64,000 bases of DNA from Clavibacter sp. VKM Ac-2873 (GTDB lineage: Bacteria > Actinomycetota > Actinomycetes > Actinomycetales > Microbacteriaceae): NCBI RefSeq assembly GCF_015351075.1, contig NZ_JADKRS010000001.1, forward strand, positions 930,001 through 994,000. The letters run 5' to 3'. A program made the position numbers and the translations under genes. The notes below the pieces were generated by a model, which worked only from the letters and a program-made list of their open reading frames with translations, did not search any database and was not told the DNA's origin. Within the stretch, counting starts at the first letter, position 1. Every line of letters starts with the position of its first letter. Below, in pieces: positions 56,045 through 64,000 of the stretch.

Positions 56045-57448
56045 ATGACCGCTGCCCCTGCCACCGCCCCTCCCCTCGTCGCCCCGGCCAACCCGCGCTC
56101 GCGCGTCCTGGTCGCGAGCCTCATCGGCACGTCGATCGAGTTCTTCGACTTCTACGTCTACGCGACCGCCGCCGTGCTGGTGTTCCCGGCGCTCTTCTTC
56201 GCGAACGCCGACCCCGCGGTCGCGCAGCTGCAGTCGCTCGCGGTGTTCGGCGTCGCGTTCTTCGCCCGGCCCATCGGATCCGTGCTCTTCGGGCACTTCG
56301 GCGACCGGTTCGGCCGCACGCGCACGCTCGTGGCGTCGCTGCTCACCATGGGCATCGCCACGGTGCTCATCGGCTCCCTGCCGAGCGGCACCACGCCGGG
56401 CTGGGAGATCGCGGCCCCCGCCGCCCTCGCCCTGCTCCGCTTCATCCAGGGCCTCGGCCTCGGCGGCGAGTGGGGCGGCGCCGCGCTGCTCGCGACCGAG
56501 AACGCGCCCGCCGGCAAGCGGGCGATCTACGGCACCTTCCCGCAGCTCGGCGCGCCCATCGGCTTCTTCCTCTCGACCGGCCTGTTCCTGCTGCTCTCGT
56601 TCAGCCTCTCCCCCGCCGACCTGCAGGCCTGGGGCTGGCGCGTGCCGTTCCTCGCCAGCGCCGTCCTCGTGCTCGTGGGCCTCTACGTGCGCGTGAAGCT
56701 CGTCGAGGCGCCGGAGTTCCAGGCGGTCCTCGACCGCGGCGAGACCTCCCGGCTGCCGCTCGGCCGCACCATCCGCACCGGCTGGCGCGGGCTGGTCCTC
56801 GGGGCGCTCGCCCTCCTCGCGATCTTCACGCTCTTCTACCTGATGACCACGTTCGCGGTCACCTACGGCACGTCGCCGCGCACCGCGGAGGCCGCGCAGG
56901 CCGCCGCCACCGCCGCGGGGAAGCCGTTCGACGCGTCCTCGTTCCACGCCGGCCTCGGGTACTCCCGCACCGACTTCCTGCTCATGCTCCTCGTCGGCGT
57001 CGTGTTCTTCGCGATCACCATCGTGGTCTCGGGCGCGCTCGCGCAACGCCGCGGCGCCCGTCCGATCGTCGCCGTGAGCGCCGCCGGCATGGTCGTCTTC
57101 GGACTGGTGATGGACCCCCTGCTGTCGGCGGGCGTGCCCGGCACGCTCCTGTTCGTGATCCTCGGCTTCGCGCTCATCGGCATCGGGTACGGCGCCGTCG
57201 GATCCCTGCTGCCCGGCCTGTTCGCCGCCGACGTCCGCTACACGGGCGCGTCCCTCGCGTTCAGCCTCGCGGGGATCATCGGCGGGGCCGTCGCGCCGTT
57301 CATCGCCACGTGGCTGTGGGACATCGGCGGCGGTGGCGTGATGCTCGTCGGCGTCTACCTCAGCATCGCGTCCGCGATCTCCCTCGTGGCTCTCCTGGTG
57401 CTGCGCGAGCACGGCACCGCTGACCAGACGGCCGACGCCGCGCGCTGA
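56045..57448 (+). CDS. MHS-family MFS transporter 2 (tandem paralogue)
   Basis: 467 residues, 12 helices. The same blocks as the upstream copy: LIGTSIEFFDFYVYATAAVLVFPALFF, GHFGDRFGRTRTL, RFIQGLGLGGEWGGAALLATENAP and NPRSRVLVASL near the start, over most of the length, so a tandem duplication is clear. ATG 56045 follows GGAAGCC. It may differ in substrate: the mid-protein loops at 250-330 vary most. A strong terminator follows. Confidence 0.9.
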   Translation: MTAAPATAPPLVAPANPRSRVLVASLIGTSIEFFDFYVYATAAVLVFPALFFANADPAVAQLQSLAVFGVAFFARPIGSVLFGHFGDRFGRTRTLVASLLTMGIATVLIGSLPSGTTPGWEIAAPAALALLRFIQGLGLGGEWGGAALLATENAPAGKRAIYGTFPQLGAPIGFFLSTGLFLLLSFSLSPADLQAWGWRVPFLASAVLVLVGLYVRVKLVEAPEFQAVLDRGETSRLPLGRTIRTGWRGLVLGALALLAIFTLFYLMTTFAVTYGTSPRTAEAAQAAATAAGKPFDASSFHAGLGYSRTDFLLMLLVGVVFFAITIVVSGALAQRRGARPIVAVSAAGMVVFGLVMDPLLSAGVPGTLLFVILGFALIGIGYGAVGSLLPGLFAADVRYTGASLAFSLAGIIGGAVAPFIATWLWDIGGGGVMLVGVYLSIASAISLVALLVLREHGTADQTADAAR

Positions 57449-57451
57449 TGC

Positions 57452-57496
57452 GACCGGAGGGCCGGGCCTATCCGTCGGCCCGGCCCTCCGCCGGTC
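57452..57496. terminator. bidirectional terminator hairpin
   Basis: GACCGG plus AGGGCCGGGCC (57452-57468) pairs with GGCCCGGCCCT (57477-57487) plus CCGGTC (57491-57496), with a three-base bulge. It lies between convergent transporter and membrane-protein genes and touches the last codon of the latter. Confidence 0.8.
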
Positions 57497-58187
57497 ACCA
57501 CGCGCGGCGGATGCCCTCCGCCCGCGCCCGCATCGCGGCCGACCTCCCGTGCACCATCAGGCCGACGGCGACACCGGCGGACGCCACGAGGATCACGGGC
57601 GGCAGCGCGAGCACCAGCAGCAGGAGGAGCGGCAACCACCCGTCACCCGGCAGGAGCGCCGCGAGACCCGTCTGGGGCAGCCAGGACGCCGCTGTCGCCA
57701 GCGCGAGGACCAGGAGCGACACGCGGGTCACCGGCTCGAGCAGCCGCCCGCGGGCCACGGCCACGGCGAGCACGACGAGCGCGATCGCGTGGACCGCGGC
57801 CGCCACTCCGGACAGGATCACGACCGCCGGCGGCAGCACCGGCTCCCTCGGGTCCGCGAGCGTCAGCCCGATGAGCGCGCTCGTCAGCGCCAGCGCGATC
57901 TGCGCGCCCGCGACCACCAGCGCCGCCACCCCCGCCGCGCGGGACGCGCGCATCAACCCCGGCTCACCGCGCACGCCGCGCACGAGCACCACGGCGGCAC
58001 CCACCGAGAGGATCAGCACGAGGACCGTGACGACGGGCCCCTGCAGCACGATCGTCGACGCGATGTCCGGCGTGGGCTGGATCCGAAAGCCGCCCAGCAG
58101 CCCGGGCTGCAGCAGCAGCGCCCCCGCGGAGGCGAGCCCCGCGACCAGCGTCGTCCTCGGTGATCCGCTCATGGCCGTCGCGCGCAT
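57495..58187 (-). CDS. multi-pass membrane protein, unknown function
   Basis: 230 residues from ATG 58187 (GGGGGAT upstream); ATG 58199 or 58172 are alternatives. Five or six hydrophobic segments fill most of the chain (for example LVAGLASAGALLLQPGLLGG, VVTVLVLILSVGAAVVLV, LVVLAVAVARGRLL, WLPLLLLLVLALPPVILVASAGVAVG). No enzyme or transporter motif is seen. A possible -10 (minus-strand TAGGTT) lies at 58216-58221. Confidence 0.65.
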   Translation of the reverse strand: MRATAMSGSPRTTLVAGLASAGALLLQPGLLGGFRIQPTPDIASTIVLQGPVVTVLVLILSVGAAVVLVRGVRGEPGLMRASRAAGVAALVVAGAQIALALTSALIGLTLADPREPVLPPAVVILSGVAAAVHAIALVVLAVAVARGRLLEPVTRVSLLVLALATAASWLPQTGLAALLPGDGWLPLLLLLVLALPPVILVASAGVAVGLMVHGRSAAMRARAEGIRRAW

Positions 58188-58294
58188 CGCATCCCCCATC
58201 GCCGTCGATGCCCCGAACCTAGCGGGCCGACCGGGCGATCGGGACCCCGCGCCCCCGTCCCGGCCGGGGGCTGGCCCGGCGCCCGCCGCGCCGC

Positions 58295-58300
58295 TATCGT
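58295..58300 (+). promoter_or_regulatory. candidate leaderless -10 for MOSC gene
   Basis: TATCGT ends seven bases before ATG 58308. Confidence 0.5.
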
Positions 58301-58307
58301 CGCTGGC

Positions 58308-58862
58308 ATGCAGCCGCCAGCATCGCCCCGGGTCCTCGCGGTCGCGCGCGACGACGCCCACCGCTTCTCCAAGCCCGTCCGCACGTCGATCACGCTCCTC
58401 GCCGGCCTCGGCGTCGAGGGCGACGCGCACCTCGGCACCACCGTCCAGCACCTGTCGCGCAAGCGCCGCGACCCGGACGCGCCGAACCTCCGCCAGGTGC
58501 ACCTCGTCCACGCCGAGCTGCACGACGAGCTCGCGGAGAAGGGCTTCGCCGTGGGCCCCGGCGACCTCGGCGAGAACGTCACGACCGCGGGCGTCCCGCT
58601 CCTCGACCTGCCCGCGGGCACGCGCCTCCACCTCGGCGCGGACGCCGTGGTCGAGCTGACCGGGCTGCGGAACCCCTGCATCCAGATCGACGGGCTCGGC
58701 GCGGGCGCCATGAAGGCGGTGCTCGACCGCGACGCCGACGGCAACGTCGTGCGGAAGTCCGGCGTGATGGGCGTCGTGATCACCGGCGGGGAGGTCCGCC
58801 CCGACGACGCCGTCCGCGTGGAGCTGCCCGCGGGCGAGCAGCACGCGCTGCAGCCGGTCTGA
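58308..58862 (+). CDS. MOSC domain-containing protein
   Basis: 184 residues. VEGDAHLGTTVQHLSRK, GDLGENVTTAGVPLLDLPAGTRLHLG, VELTGLRNPCIQIDG with the conserved Cys, and RKSGVMGVVITGG form a MOSC domain (molybdenum cofactor sulfurase C-terminal type), proposed to carry sulfur or molybdopterin-bound reactions. It lacks the N-terminal beta-barrel of MOCS-linked proteins. Its stop overlaps the next small gene ATG by one base. Confidence 0.85.
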   Translation: MQPPASPRVLAVARDDAHRFSKPVRTSITLLAGLGVEGDAHLGTTVQHLSRKRRDPDAPNLRQVHLVHAELHDELAEKGFAVGPGDLGENVTTAGVPLLDLPAGTRLHLGADAVVELTGLRNPCIQIDGLGAGAMKAVLDRDADGNVVRKSGVMGVVITGGEVRPDDAVRVELPAGEQHALQPV

Positions 58863-59071
58863 TGGTCGCCGACATGAGGATCCTCGCGGCGTCCCTCGCG
58901 GGCATCGGCGCGCTCGTCCTCGCGGTCGCGCTGGGCGCCGTGATGGGCGGCATCGCGGGCGAGGAGCCGGCCGGCATCGAGGTCGCGTGGTCCTTCGCCG
59001 CGCTGGGCGCCGTGATCCTGCTGGTGGCGCTCGGCGTCGAGGTCGCGCGCCGCCGGGGCCTCCGCCGCTAG
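58862..59071 (+). CDS. small two-helix membrane protein
   Basis: 69 residues from ATG 58862 (another ATG at 58874). Helix one (about 8-30) ILAASLAGIGALVLAVALGAVMG, a short acidic loop EEPAGIEV, then helix two (40-62) and a basic end ARRRGLRR. It overlaps the MOSC gene by one base, so it is probably co-translated with it. Unknown function. Confidence 0.6.
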   Translation: MVADMRILAASLAGIGALVLAVALGAVMGGIAGEEPAGIEVAWSFAALGAVILLVALGVEVARRRGLRR

Positions 59072-59081
59072 GAGCCCGGCC

Positions 59082-60221
59082 TCAGCCCCGGCAGCCGCAG
59101 CTCTCGCGCACCACGAGCTTCGTGCCGAGCCGCAGCGTCACCGGGTCGGCGGGCTGCTGGCTCGTCGTCGTGTCGATGAGGATGCGGGCCGCCGCGCGGC
59201 CCATCGCCTCCATGGGCTGCCGCACTGTCGTGAGGCGCGGCGTCGCGAGGAGGCCCGCGAGGATCCCGTCGAAGCCCGTCACGACGACGTCCCCCGGCAC
59301 GTCGACCCCCTCGGCGCGCAGCAGGTCGACGAGGGCCAGCGCCAGCTGGTCGCTCGCGCACACGAGCGCCCGCGGCAGCCGCCCGGCGCGGAGGGCCGCG
59401 ACGACCCCGCCGAAGCCGGATCCCTCGCCCAGCACCGTGTCGTCGAGCACCTCGCCGGACGCCGCCACCCCCAGCTCCGCGAGCGCCTCGCGGTAGCCCT
59501 GGAAGCGCTCCCGGTAGTCGCCGACGCTGGTCGCGCCCACGAAGCCCAGGTCGGTGATCCCGTGCTCGAGCACGAGGTGCCGCACCAGCTCGCGCGTCCC
59601 CCCGACGTTGTCGGAGGTGACGCGGTGGTGCCCGTCGTCGGCGGGCGGGTAGCTGAACAGCACGATCGGCATGGCGAGCGAGACGCGCTTCAGCGACGCG
59701 GCAGCCGACGGTCCCGGGAAGATCGCGAGGCCGTCGACCCGACCGGCCGACTCGGCGACCGCGGTGGTCGTGTCGCTGCCACGGCTGAGCATCACCGGGC
59801 GGTCGTGGGCGCGGCACTCGAGCTCGAAGCCGCGGCGCACCTCGTCGACGTAGAGCGGGAACGCGCGCGGGTCCGCCGCGATCTCGCCCGCGTCGTCCCA
59901 GGGGATGAAGGTGCGGCCGGGCGCGTAGGGCGCCGTGACGTGCGCGGGCTGGGCGGACGCGGCGGGATCCGCGGGCTCGCGCTGGAGCGGCCGGTCGATG
60001 AGGAGGTCGAACGAGTGCAGCCCGAGCGCGCCCGTGCGTCCGCGGGCGAGGCCGCGGGCGGACGCGCTCGGCATGTAGCCGAGCTCCCGCGCGGTCTCGA
60101 GCACCCGCTCGCGCGTGGCGACGCTGATCTGGTCGGGGCGGCTGAACGCGAACGACACCGTCGCGATGGAGACCTTCGCGCGTTCGGCGACGTCGTAGAC
60201 CGTGGGGCGCCGGGGGCTCAT
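59082..60221 (-). CDS. LacI family transcriptional regulator
   Basis: 379 residues. Headpiece VYDVAERAKVSIATVSFAFSRPDQISVATRERVLETARELGY at 8-50 with the hinge SARGLARGRTGALGL, then a periplasmic-binding-protein-type effector domain ending RLGTKLVVRESCGCRG with a Cys-Gly-Cys tail. The preceding ATG has GAGAGAGGAC. It probably controls the adjacent glucosidase and sugar ABC permease genes, all on the same strand. Inducer is inferred as a beta-glucoside. Confidence 0.9.
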   Translation of the reverse strand: MSPRRPTVYDVAERAKVSIATVSFAFSRPDQISVATRERVLETARELGYMPSASARGLARGRTGALGLHSFDLLIDRPLQREPADPAASAQPAHVTAPYAPGRTFIPWDDAGEIAADPRAFPLYVDEVRRGFELECRAHDRPVMLSRGSDTTTAVAESAGRVDGLAIFPGPSAAASLKRVSLAMPIVLFSYPPADDGHHRVTSDNVGGTRELVRHLVLEHGITDLGFVGATSVGDYRERFQGYREALAELGVAASGEVLDDTVLGEGSGFGGVVAALRAGRLPRALVCASDQLALALVDLLRAEGVDVPGDVVVTGFDGILAGLLATPRLTTVRQPMEAMGRAAARILIDTTTSQQPADPVTLRLGTKLVVRESCGCRG

Positions 60222-60310
60222 GCGACCGTCCTCTCTCCTGGAAGCGTAGCGAGGCGGGCGCGGACGACCGCGACCCGGCGCCGCGCGGACGGATGCGGAC
60301 GCGGGCGGTG

Positions 60311-62173
60311 TCAGCGGATCCGGAGCCCGTGGTGCAGCGGGTACACCGGGTCCTCCGTGTCCGACGGCACGTCCGTCCGCGACGCGCGCACGGCGTCCAT
60401 CGAGCGCGGGATCTCCACGGGCAGCCGTCCCTCGGGAGCGATGCGCCCCGTGAGCGCGGCGAGCACGGCGGCGTCGGAGCTGCCGTAGTCGACGGCGAGC
60501 GCGGCGGCGAACGGCACGAGCGGCGTCATGATCGCGGGCCGGTCGAGGTTCACGACCACGACGAGCGGGCAGCGGTCGGCGATCCGCCGCAGCCGGTGCA
60601 CGAGACCGGGCGGGAACTCGAGCGACCCCTGGTGGAACCACGCCTCGAGGAACAGGTCGGAGCGCGGCTCGAAGGGGGCGCCGAGCCGCACGATCGCGAG
60701 GTCGGCGTCGTCGGGCCCGTCGGCCGGATCCGCCCAGCCGTCGAGCGCCTCGGGGCGCATGCCCTCGACGTGCACGCGGAGCCGGGGGCCGTCGACGGGC
60801 AGCGGCAGCGTGGGCCGGCCGTCGCGCTCCCGGTTCTCGAGCACGGTGACGGACGCGGCCTGCGCCCGGAAGCCGAGCGCGCGGAGGTCCGCCCGGCCGA
60901 CGACCCGCTCGGCCTCGGCCTCGTCGACGTACGGGTCGTCGAAGAGGCCGAGCCGGAACTTCACGAGCAGGAGGCGCCGCACCGACTCGTCGATGCGCGC
61001 CTCGCTGACGCGCCCCGAGGCCACCAGGTCGAGGAGCACGTCCACGCACTCCTCGCCGCCGAACTGGTCGCAGCCGGCGGCGATGATCCGCTCCATCCGC
61101 TCGTCGGGCGTCAGCTCCTCCACGCCCCACGCACGCGCCGGCAGCACCTGGTCTCCCACGTGGTTGTCGTTCACGAGCTCCCAGTCGGTGACCACGACGC
61201 CGTCGTAGCCGAGCTCCTCGCGCAGGAGCCCCGTGATCACCTGCCGGTTGAAGCCGAAGCCCACCGGCTCGATCTCCTCGCCGTCGCGCACGAGGCCATC
61301 GGGCATCCCGTAGTACGGCATCATCGCGGCGGTCCCCCGCGCGATCGCCTCACGGAACGGCCGCAGGTGGTACTCGAACATGCCGCCCGGGTACACCTGC
61401 TCGCGGCCGTACGGGAAGTGCGCGTCCTCGCCGTCCTTCTGCGGGCCGCCGCCCGGGAAGTGCTTGGTGGTGCAGGCGACGCTCGTGGATCCGAGCGCGT
61501 CGCCCTGGAACCCCTCGAGGTACGCGGCCGTGAACTCGGCGACGCGCTCGGCGTCGTGCCCGAGCGTCTGCGCCTGGCGGCCCCAGCGCGGCTCCGTGGC
61601 GAGGTCGATCTGCGGGTGCAGCGCCGCGCGGATCCCGACGGCCACGTACTCCTGCCGCGCGGCGTCGGCGAACGCGCGGATCGCGTCCACGTCGTCGAGC
61701 GCCGCGAGCCCGAGCGCCTCCGGCCACTGCGAGAACGGGCCGGCGGAGAACGCGACGCCCGCGTTCTCGACGAAGGCGTGGCGCGGATCCGTGCTCACGG
61801 TCACCGGGATGCCGTGCGGCGTCGACTCCGCCAGCTCCTGCAGCCGGTTGCTCCAGCGCGCCGCCTGCCGCGCCGAGCGGATCTCGTGCACGTTGAAGTG
61901 GTTCATGGCCTTGCCGACGACGACCTCGGTGGTGCCGGACTTCGAGATCGCGCCCGGCTCCTCCTTCAGCTCGCCGTCGGCGCCGACCTCGATCACGGTC
62001 TGGAACATGAGGCCCGCCTTCTCCTCGATGCTGAGGCGCCCGACGAGGTCGTCCGTGCGCTCCTCGGGGGTCCGGCGCGGATCCTCGTAGGGCGACATCA
62101 CCCCGTCCCCGTCGAGGTCGCGGAACCGGGTGCCGTCCGGGGCGGTGAGGAGCGTGCGCGGGGCGTGGGGCAT
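60311..62173 (-). CDS. glycoside hydrolase family 3 beta-glucosidase
   Basis: 620 residues from ATG 62173 (TGGAGACC upstream). DLDGDGVMSPYED at about 19-31 looks like a calcium-binding loop. The GH3 N-terminal barrel has TKHFPGGGPQKDGEDAHFPYGRE, and GYDGVVVTDWELVND carries the nucleophile, about Asp-330. The C-terminal alpha/beta domain follows to ALTGRIAPEGRLPVEIPRS. No signal peptide, so cytoplasmic, consistent with uptake by the adjacent ABC transporter followed by intracellular cleavage. Confidence 0.9.
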   Translation of the reverse strand: MPHAPRTLLTAPDGTRFRDLDGDGVMSPYEDPRRTPEERTDDLVGRLSIEEKAGLMFQTVIEVGADGELKEEPGAISKSGTTEVVVGKAMNHFNVHEIRSARQAARWSNRLQELAESTPHGIPVTVSTDPRHAFVENAGVAFSAGPFSQWPEALGLAALDDVDAIRAFADAARQEYVAVGIRAALHPQIDLATEPRWGRQAQTLGHDAERVAEFTAAYLEGFQGDALGSTSVACTTKHFPGGGPQKDGEDAHFPYGREQVYPGGMFEYHLRPFREAIARGTAAMMPYYGMPDGLVRDGEEIEPVGFGFNRQVITGLLREELGYDGVVVTDWELVNDNHVGDQVLPARAWGVEELTPDERMERIIAAGCDQFGGEECVDVLLDLVASGRVSEARIDESVRRLLLVKFRLGLFDDPYVDEAEAERVVGRADLRALGFRAQAASVTVLENRERDGRPTLPLPVDGPRLRVHVEGMRPEALDGWADPADGPDDADLAIVRLGAPFEPRSDLFLEAWFHQGSLEFPPGLVHRLRRIADRCPLVVVVNLDRPAIMTPLVPFAAALAVDYGSSDAAVLAALTGRIAPEGRLPVEIPRSMDAVRASRTDVPSDTEDPVYPLHHGLRIR

Positions 62174-62205
62174 GGGGGTCTCCAGGGGTCGGAGGCGGGA
62201 AGGGG

Positions 62206-63111
62206 TCACTTGAGGCCGGCGGTCGCGACGCCCTGGATGAAGTAGCGCTGCAGGAACACGAACAGGGCGAGGATCGGCGCGATCACCAGCACGGATCCCG
62301 CGAGCAGCAGGCCGTAGTCGGTCGCGTTCTGCCCGGTCGAGTACAGCGACAGGGCGATCGGCAGCGTGTACATGCCCTCGGTCTGCGCCGCGACGAGCGG
62401 CCAGAGGAAGTTGTTCCACGACGCGAGGAACGTGAGGATGCCGAGGGTCGCGAGCGGCGGCCCGCACAGCGGCATCACGATGCGGGAGAAGATGCGGAAC
62501 TCCCCCGCGCCGTCGAGGCGCGCGGCCTCGATGAGCGCCTCGGGGATCCCCAGCATGAACTGCCGCATGAGGAACACCCCGATGGGCGCCGTGATGAACG
62601 GGAGGATGAGCGCCGCGTACGTGTTCACGAGGCCGAGCCCCGAGACCATGACGAACAGCGGCACGAACGTGACGACGCCCGGCACCATGAGCGTCACCAT
62701 CACGGTGAGGAACAGGACGCGCTTGCCCGGGAACTCCATCTTCGCGAGCGCGTAGCCCACCATCGAGCAGAACACGAGGTTGCCGAGCACGGTGATGAGC
62801 GCGACCACGAGGCTGTTGGAGAAGAACGTGCCGAAGTCGAGCGGCCCGAACCACTGCGCGAAGTTGTCCGCGACGGGATCCTGGGGCCACCAGGTCGGCG
62901 GCCGCTGCAGGATCTCGCCCTGCGTCTTCACGGACCCGAGCGCCATCCAGACGAACGGCACGAGCCAGACGCAGAGCACGGCGGCGAGGACGAGGTACAC
63001 GATCGCGCGGGTGCGGCGGCCGCGGTCGGTGCGGCGCCGGCGGCGCGGCGGGGCGCCGGTCGCGGCGACAGCGCCGACCGTGGGGGCGGGGGCGGATGCG
63101 GTGGTGGTCAT
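62206..63111 (-). CDS. carbohydrate ABC transporter permease (MalG type)
   Basis: 301 residues with six membrane segments. A basic, Thr/Ala/Arg-rich N-terminal tail precedes FVWMALGSVKTQGEIL. EAARLDGAGEFRIFSRIVMPLCGPPL is the EAA coupling loop that contacts the ATPase. Partner of the permease encoded next. The binding protein and ATPase are not in the window; in this class the ATPase is often shared and encoded elsewhere. Confidence 0.92.
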   Translation of the reverse strand: MTTTASAPAPTVGAVAATGAPPRRRRRTDRGRRTRAIVYLVLAAVLCVWLVPFVWMALGSVKTQGEILQRPPTWWPQDPVADNFAQWFGPLDFGTFFSNSLVVALITVLGNLVFCSMVGYALAKMEFPGKRVLFLTVMVTLMVPGVVTFVPLFVMVSGLGLVNTYAALILPFITAPIGVFLMRQFMLGIPEALIEAARLDGAGEFRIFSRIVMPLCGPPLATLGILTFLASWNNFLWPLVAAQTEGMYTLPIALSLYSTGQNATDYGLLLAGSVLVIAPILALFVFLQRYFIQGVATAGLK

Positions 63112-63122
63112 GCGCGTGCCTT

Positions 63123-64000
63123 TCAGTCCTTCGACCGCAGCAGCCGGAACTGCAGCAGGCTGAGCAGGGCGATGGCGAGGAAGAGGACGTAGCTCGCCGC
63201 GGAGGCGAGGCCGTACTCGCCGAAGCCGAACTGCCGGTACGTGTAGTACGCGACGGACAGCGTGGAGTCGAGGGGGCCGCCGCGCGTCATCACGAACGCC
63301 TCCTCGAAGAACTGCAGGAAGCCGACCGAGATGAGCACGGATCCGAGCAGCAGCGTCGGGCGCAGAAGCGGCAGCGTGACCGAGACCAGCCGGCGCCAGG
63401 GGCTCGCGCCGTCCATCACCGCGGCCTCCTGCACCTCCTCGGGCACGGCCTGCAGGCCCGCCAGGAAGATGATCATGAGCGTGCCGACGTTCCGCCACAC
63501 CGCCATCGCGACGAGCGAGGGCAGGGCCCACGTGGTGTCGCTCAGCCAGTTGGGGCCGGTGATCCCGACCACCGCGAGCGCGGAGTTGAGCAGGCCGTCC
63601 GGCAGCAGGATGTAGCGCCACACGACCGACACCGCGACGATGCTCGTCACGACGGGCGCGTAGAAGCCGACCCGGAAGAACGACACGATCCGGCCGCGGC
63701 CCGAGTTGAGCGCGAGGGCCAGCGCGAGAGCGATGACCATCGTGACCGGGATCCCGACGACCACGAAGAAGGCCGTGACGCCGATGGAGCGGAGGAACGT
63801 GGCGTCGGTGAAGAGCTTCGCGTACTGGTCGAGGCCGGTGAAGTCCACGGCGAACGGCGAGCGGATGTCGGTCGCGCGGAAGTCCGTGAACGACATGGCG
63901 AACGAGCTCACCAGCGGCACGAGCATGAACACCGCGAAGACGGCGACGAACGGGAGGCAGAAGCCCCAGGCGATGAGCGCCTGGCGGCGGCGCTGCCGGG
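63123..64000 (-). CDS. carbohydrate ABC transporter permease (MalF type), 5' end outside window
   Basis: Reads leftward from the window edge: RRRQALIAWGFCLPFVAVFAVFMLVPLVSSFAMSF continues upstream of the apparent Met at 63932 without a stop, so the true start lies beyond 64000. 292 codons are present. EAAVMDGASPWRRLVSVTLPLLRP is the EAA loop. Usual family length is ~300, so little is missing. First gene seen of a leftward sugar-uptake unit with the MalG-type permease and glucosidase. Confidence 0.92.
   Translation of the reverse strand, partial: RQRRRQALIAWGFCLPFVAVFAVFMLVPLVSSFAMSFTDFRATDIRSPFAVDFTGLDQYAKLFTDATFLRSIGVTAFFVVVGIPVTMVIALALALALNSGRGRIVSFFRVGFYAPVVTSIVAVSVVWRYILLPDGLLNSALAVVGITGPNWLSDTTWALPSLVAMAVWRNVGTLMIIFLAGLQAVPEEVQEAAVMDGASPWRRLVSVTLPLLRPTLLLGSVLISVGFLQFFEEAFVMTRGGPLDSTLSVAYYTYRQFGFGEYGLASAASYVLFLAIALLSLLQFRLLRSKD

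Noticed and set aside
59082-62205. Clear LacI operator next to the glucosidase genes
   Set aside because: I inspected 60222-60310 and 62174-62205 and found no central-CG palindrome of the LacI type; the operator may lie beyond the window upstream of the permease genes.

Overview
The window looks like a chromosomal core segment of a high-G+C Gram-positive actinomycete of the family Microbacteriaceae. Gene content and order most resemble Clavibacter; this is inferred from family knowledge, not from a search. Supporting signs are very strong G/C third-position bias, many GTG starts, four-base stop/start overlaps, a split acyl-CoA carboxylase (alpha, beta and epsilon subunits) beside a stand-alone biotin ligase, an sdhCDAB operon, BMP-type nucleoside import and LCP/GtrA envelope proteins. 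I see no prophage, transposase, CRISPR array, integron, tRNA or rRNA. No gene-free stretch exceeds 300 bases.

Layout. 1-5.8 kb: envelope polysaccharide genes (rmlC fragment, GtrA, rmlB, rmlD, a two-component polysaccharide ABC exporter, a GT4 glycosyltransferase). 5.8-9.6 kb: purK-purE coupled to an LCP glycopolymer transferase, with a second GtrA gene divergent. 9.6-13.1 kb: PH-domain membrane protein, birA, acyl-CoA carboxylase beta and epsilon subunits. 13.4-16.5 kb: a translationally coupled response regulator, histidine kinase and kinase-like pseudo-sensor. 16.6-21.0 kb: RNA methyltransferase, Maf, an unknown gene, and the biotinylated acyl-CoA carboxylase alpha subunit. 21.1-38.2 kb: a nucleoside salvage island with a flavoprotein quinone reductase, purine nucleoside phosphorylase, phospho-sugar mutase, MerR regulator with a membrane protein, orphan PTS IIA and IIB, adenosine deaminase, nucleoside hydrolase, thymidine phosphorylase, cytidine deaminase, two permeases, a double ATPase and two BMP lipoproteins. 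38.3-40.7 kb: divergent GDP-mannose synthesis and mannosyltransferase genes. 40.9-44.5 kb: sdhCDAB. 44.5-50.2 kb: PTS Enzyme I, YihY, exonuclease III, trpS and a HAD phosphatase. 50.2-54.0 kb: FMN riboswitch and ribD-ribE-ribBA-ribH. 54.0-59.1 kb: tandem MHS-type transporters, MOSC protein and small membrane proteins. 59.1-64.0 kb: LacI regulator, GH3 glucosidase and two sugar ABC permeases, the last cut by the window end.

How it works together. The nucleoside island imports nucleosides through the BMP lipoproteins and ABC transporter, deaminates and cleaves them, and passes the sugar phosphate to the mutase. The two acyl-CoA carboxylase loci and BirA form one biotin-dependent system. The left-end rml genes and exporter, together with the GDP-mannose pair, serve envelope glycans.

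Most unusual signals. (1) About a dozen transcription units carry a TANNNT -10 element only 6-8 bases before the start codon, predicting leaderless mRNAs. (2) The hexamer GGATCC is several-fold over-represented. (3) A kinase plus pseudo-kinase plus regulator operon. (4) A DtxR/IdeR-like box in the sdh promoter region. (5) Orphan PTS IIA/IIB without IIC inside the nucleoside island.
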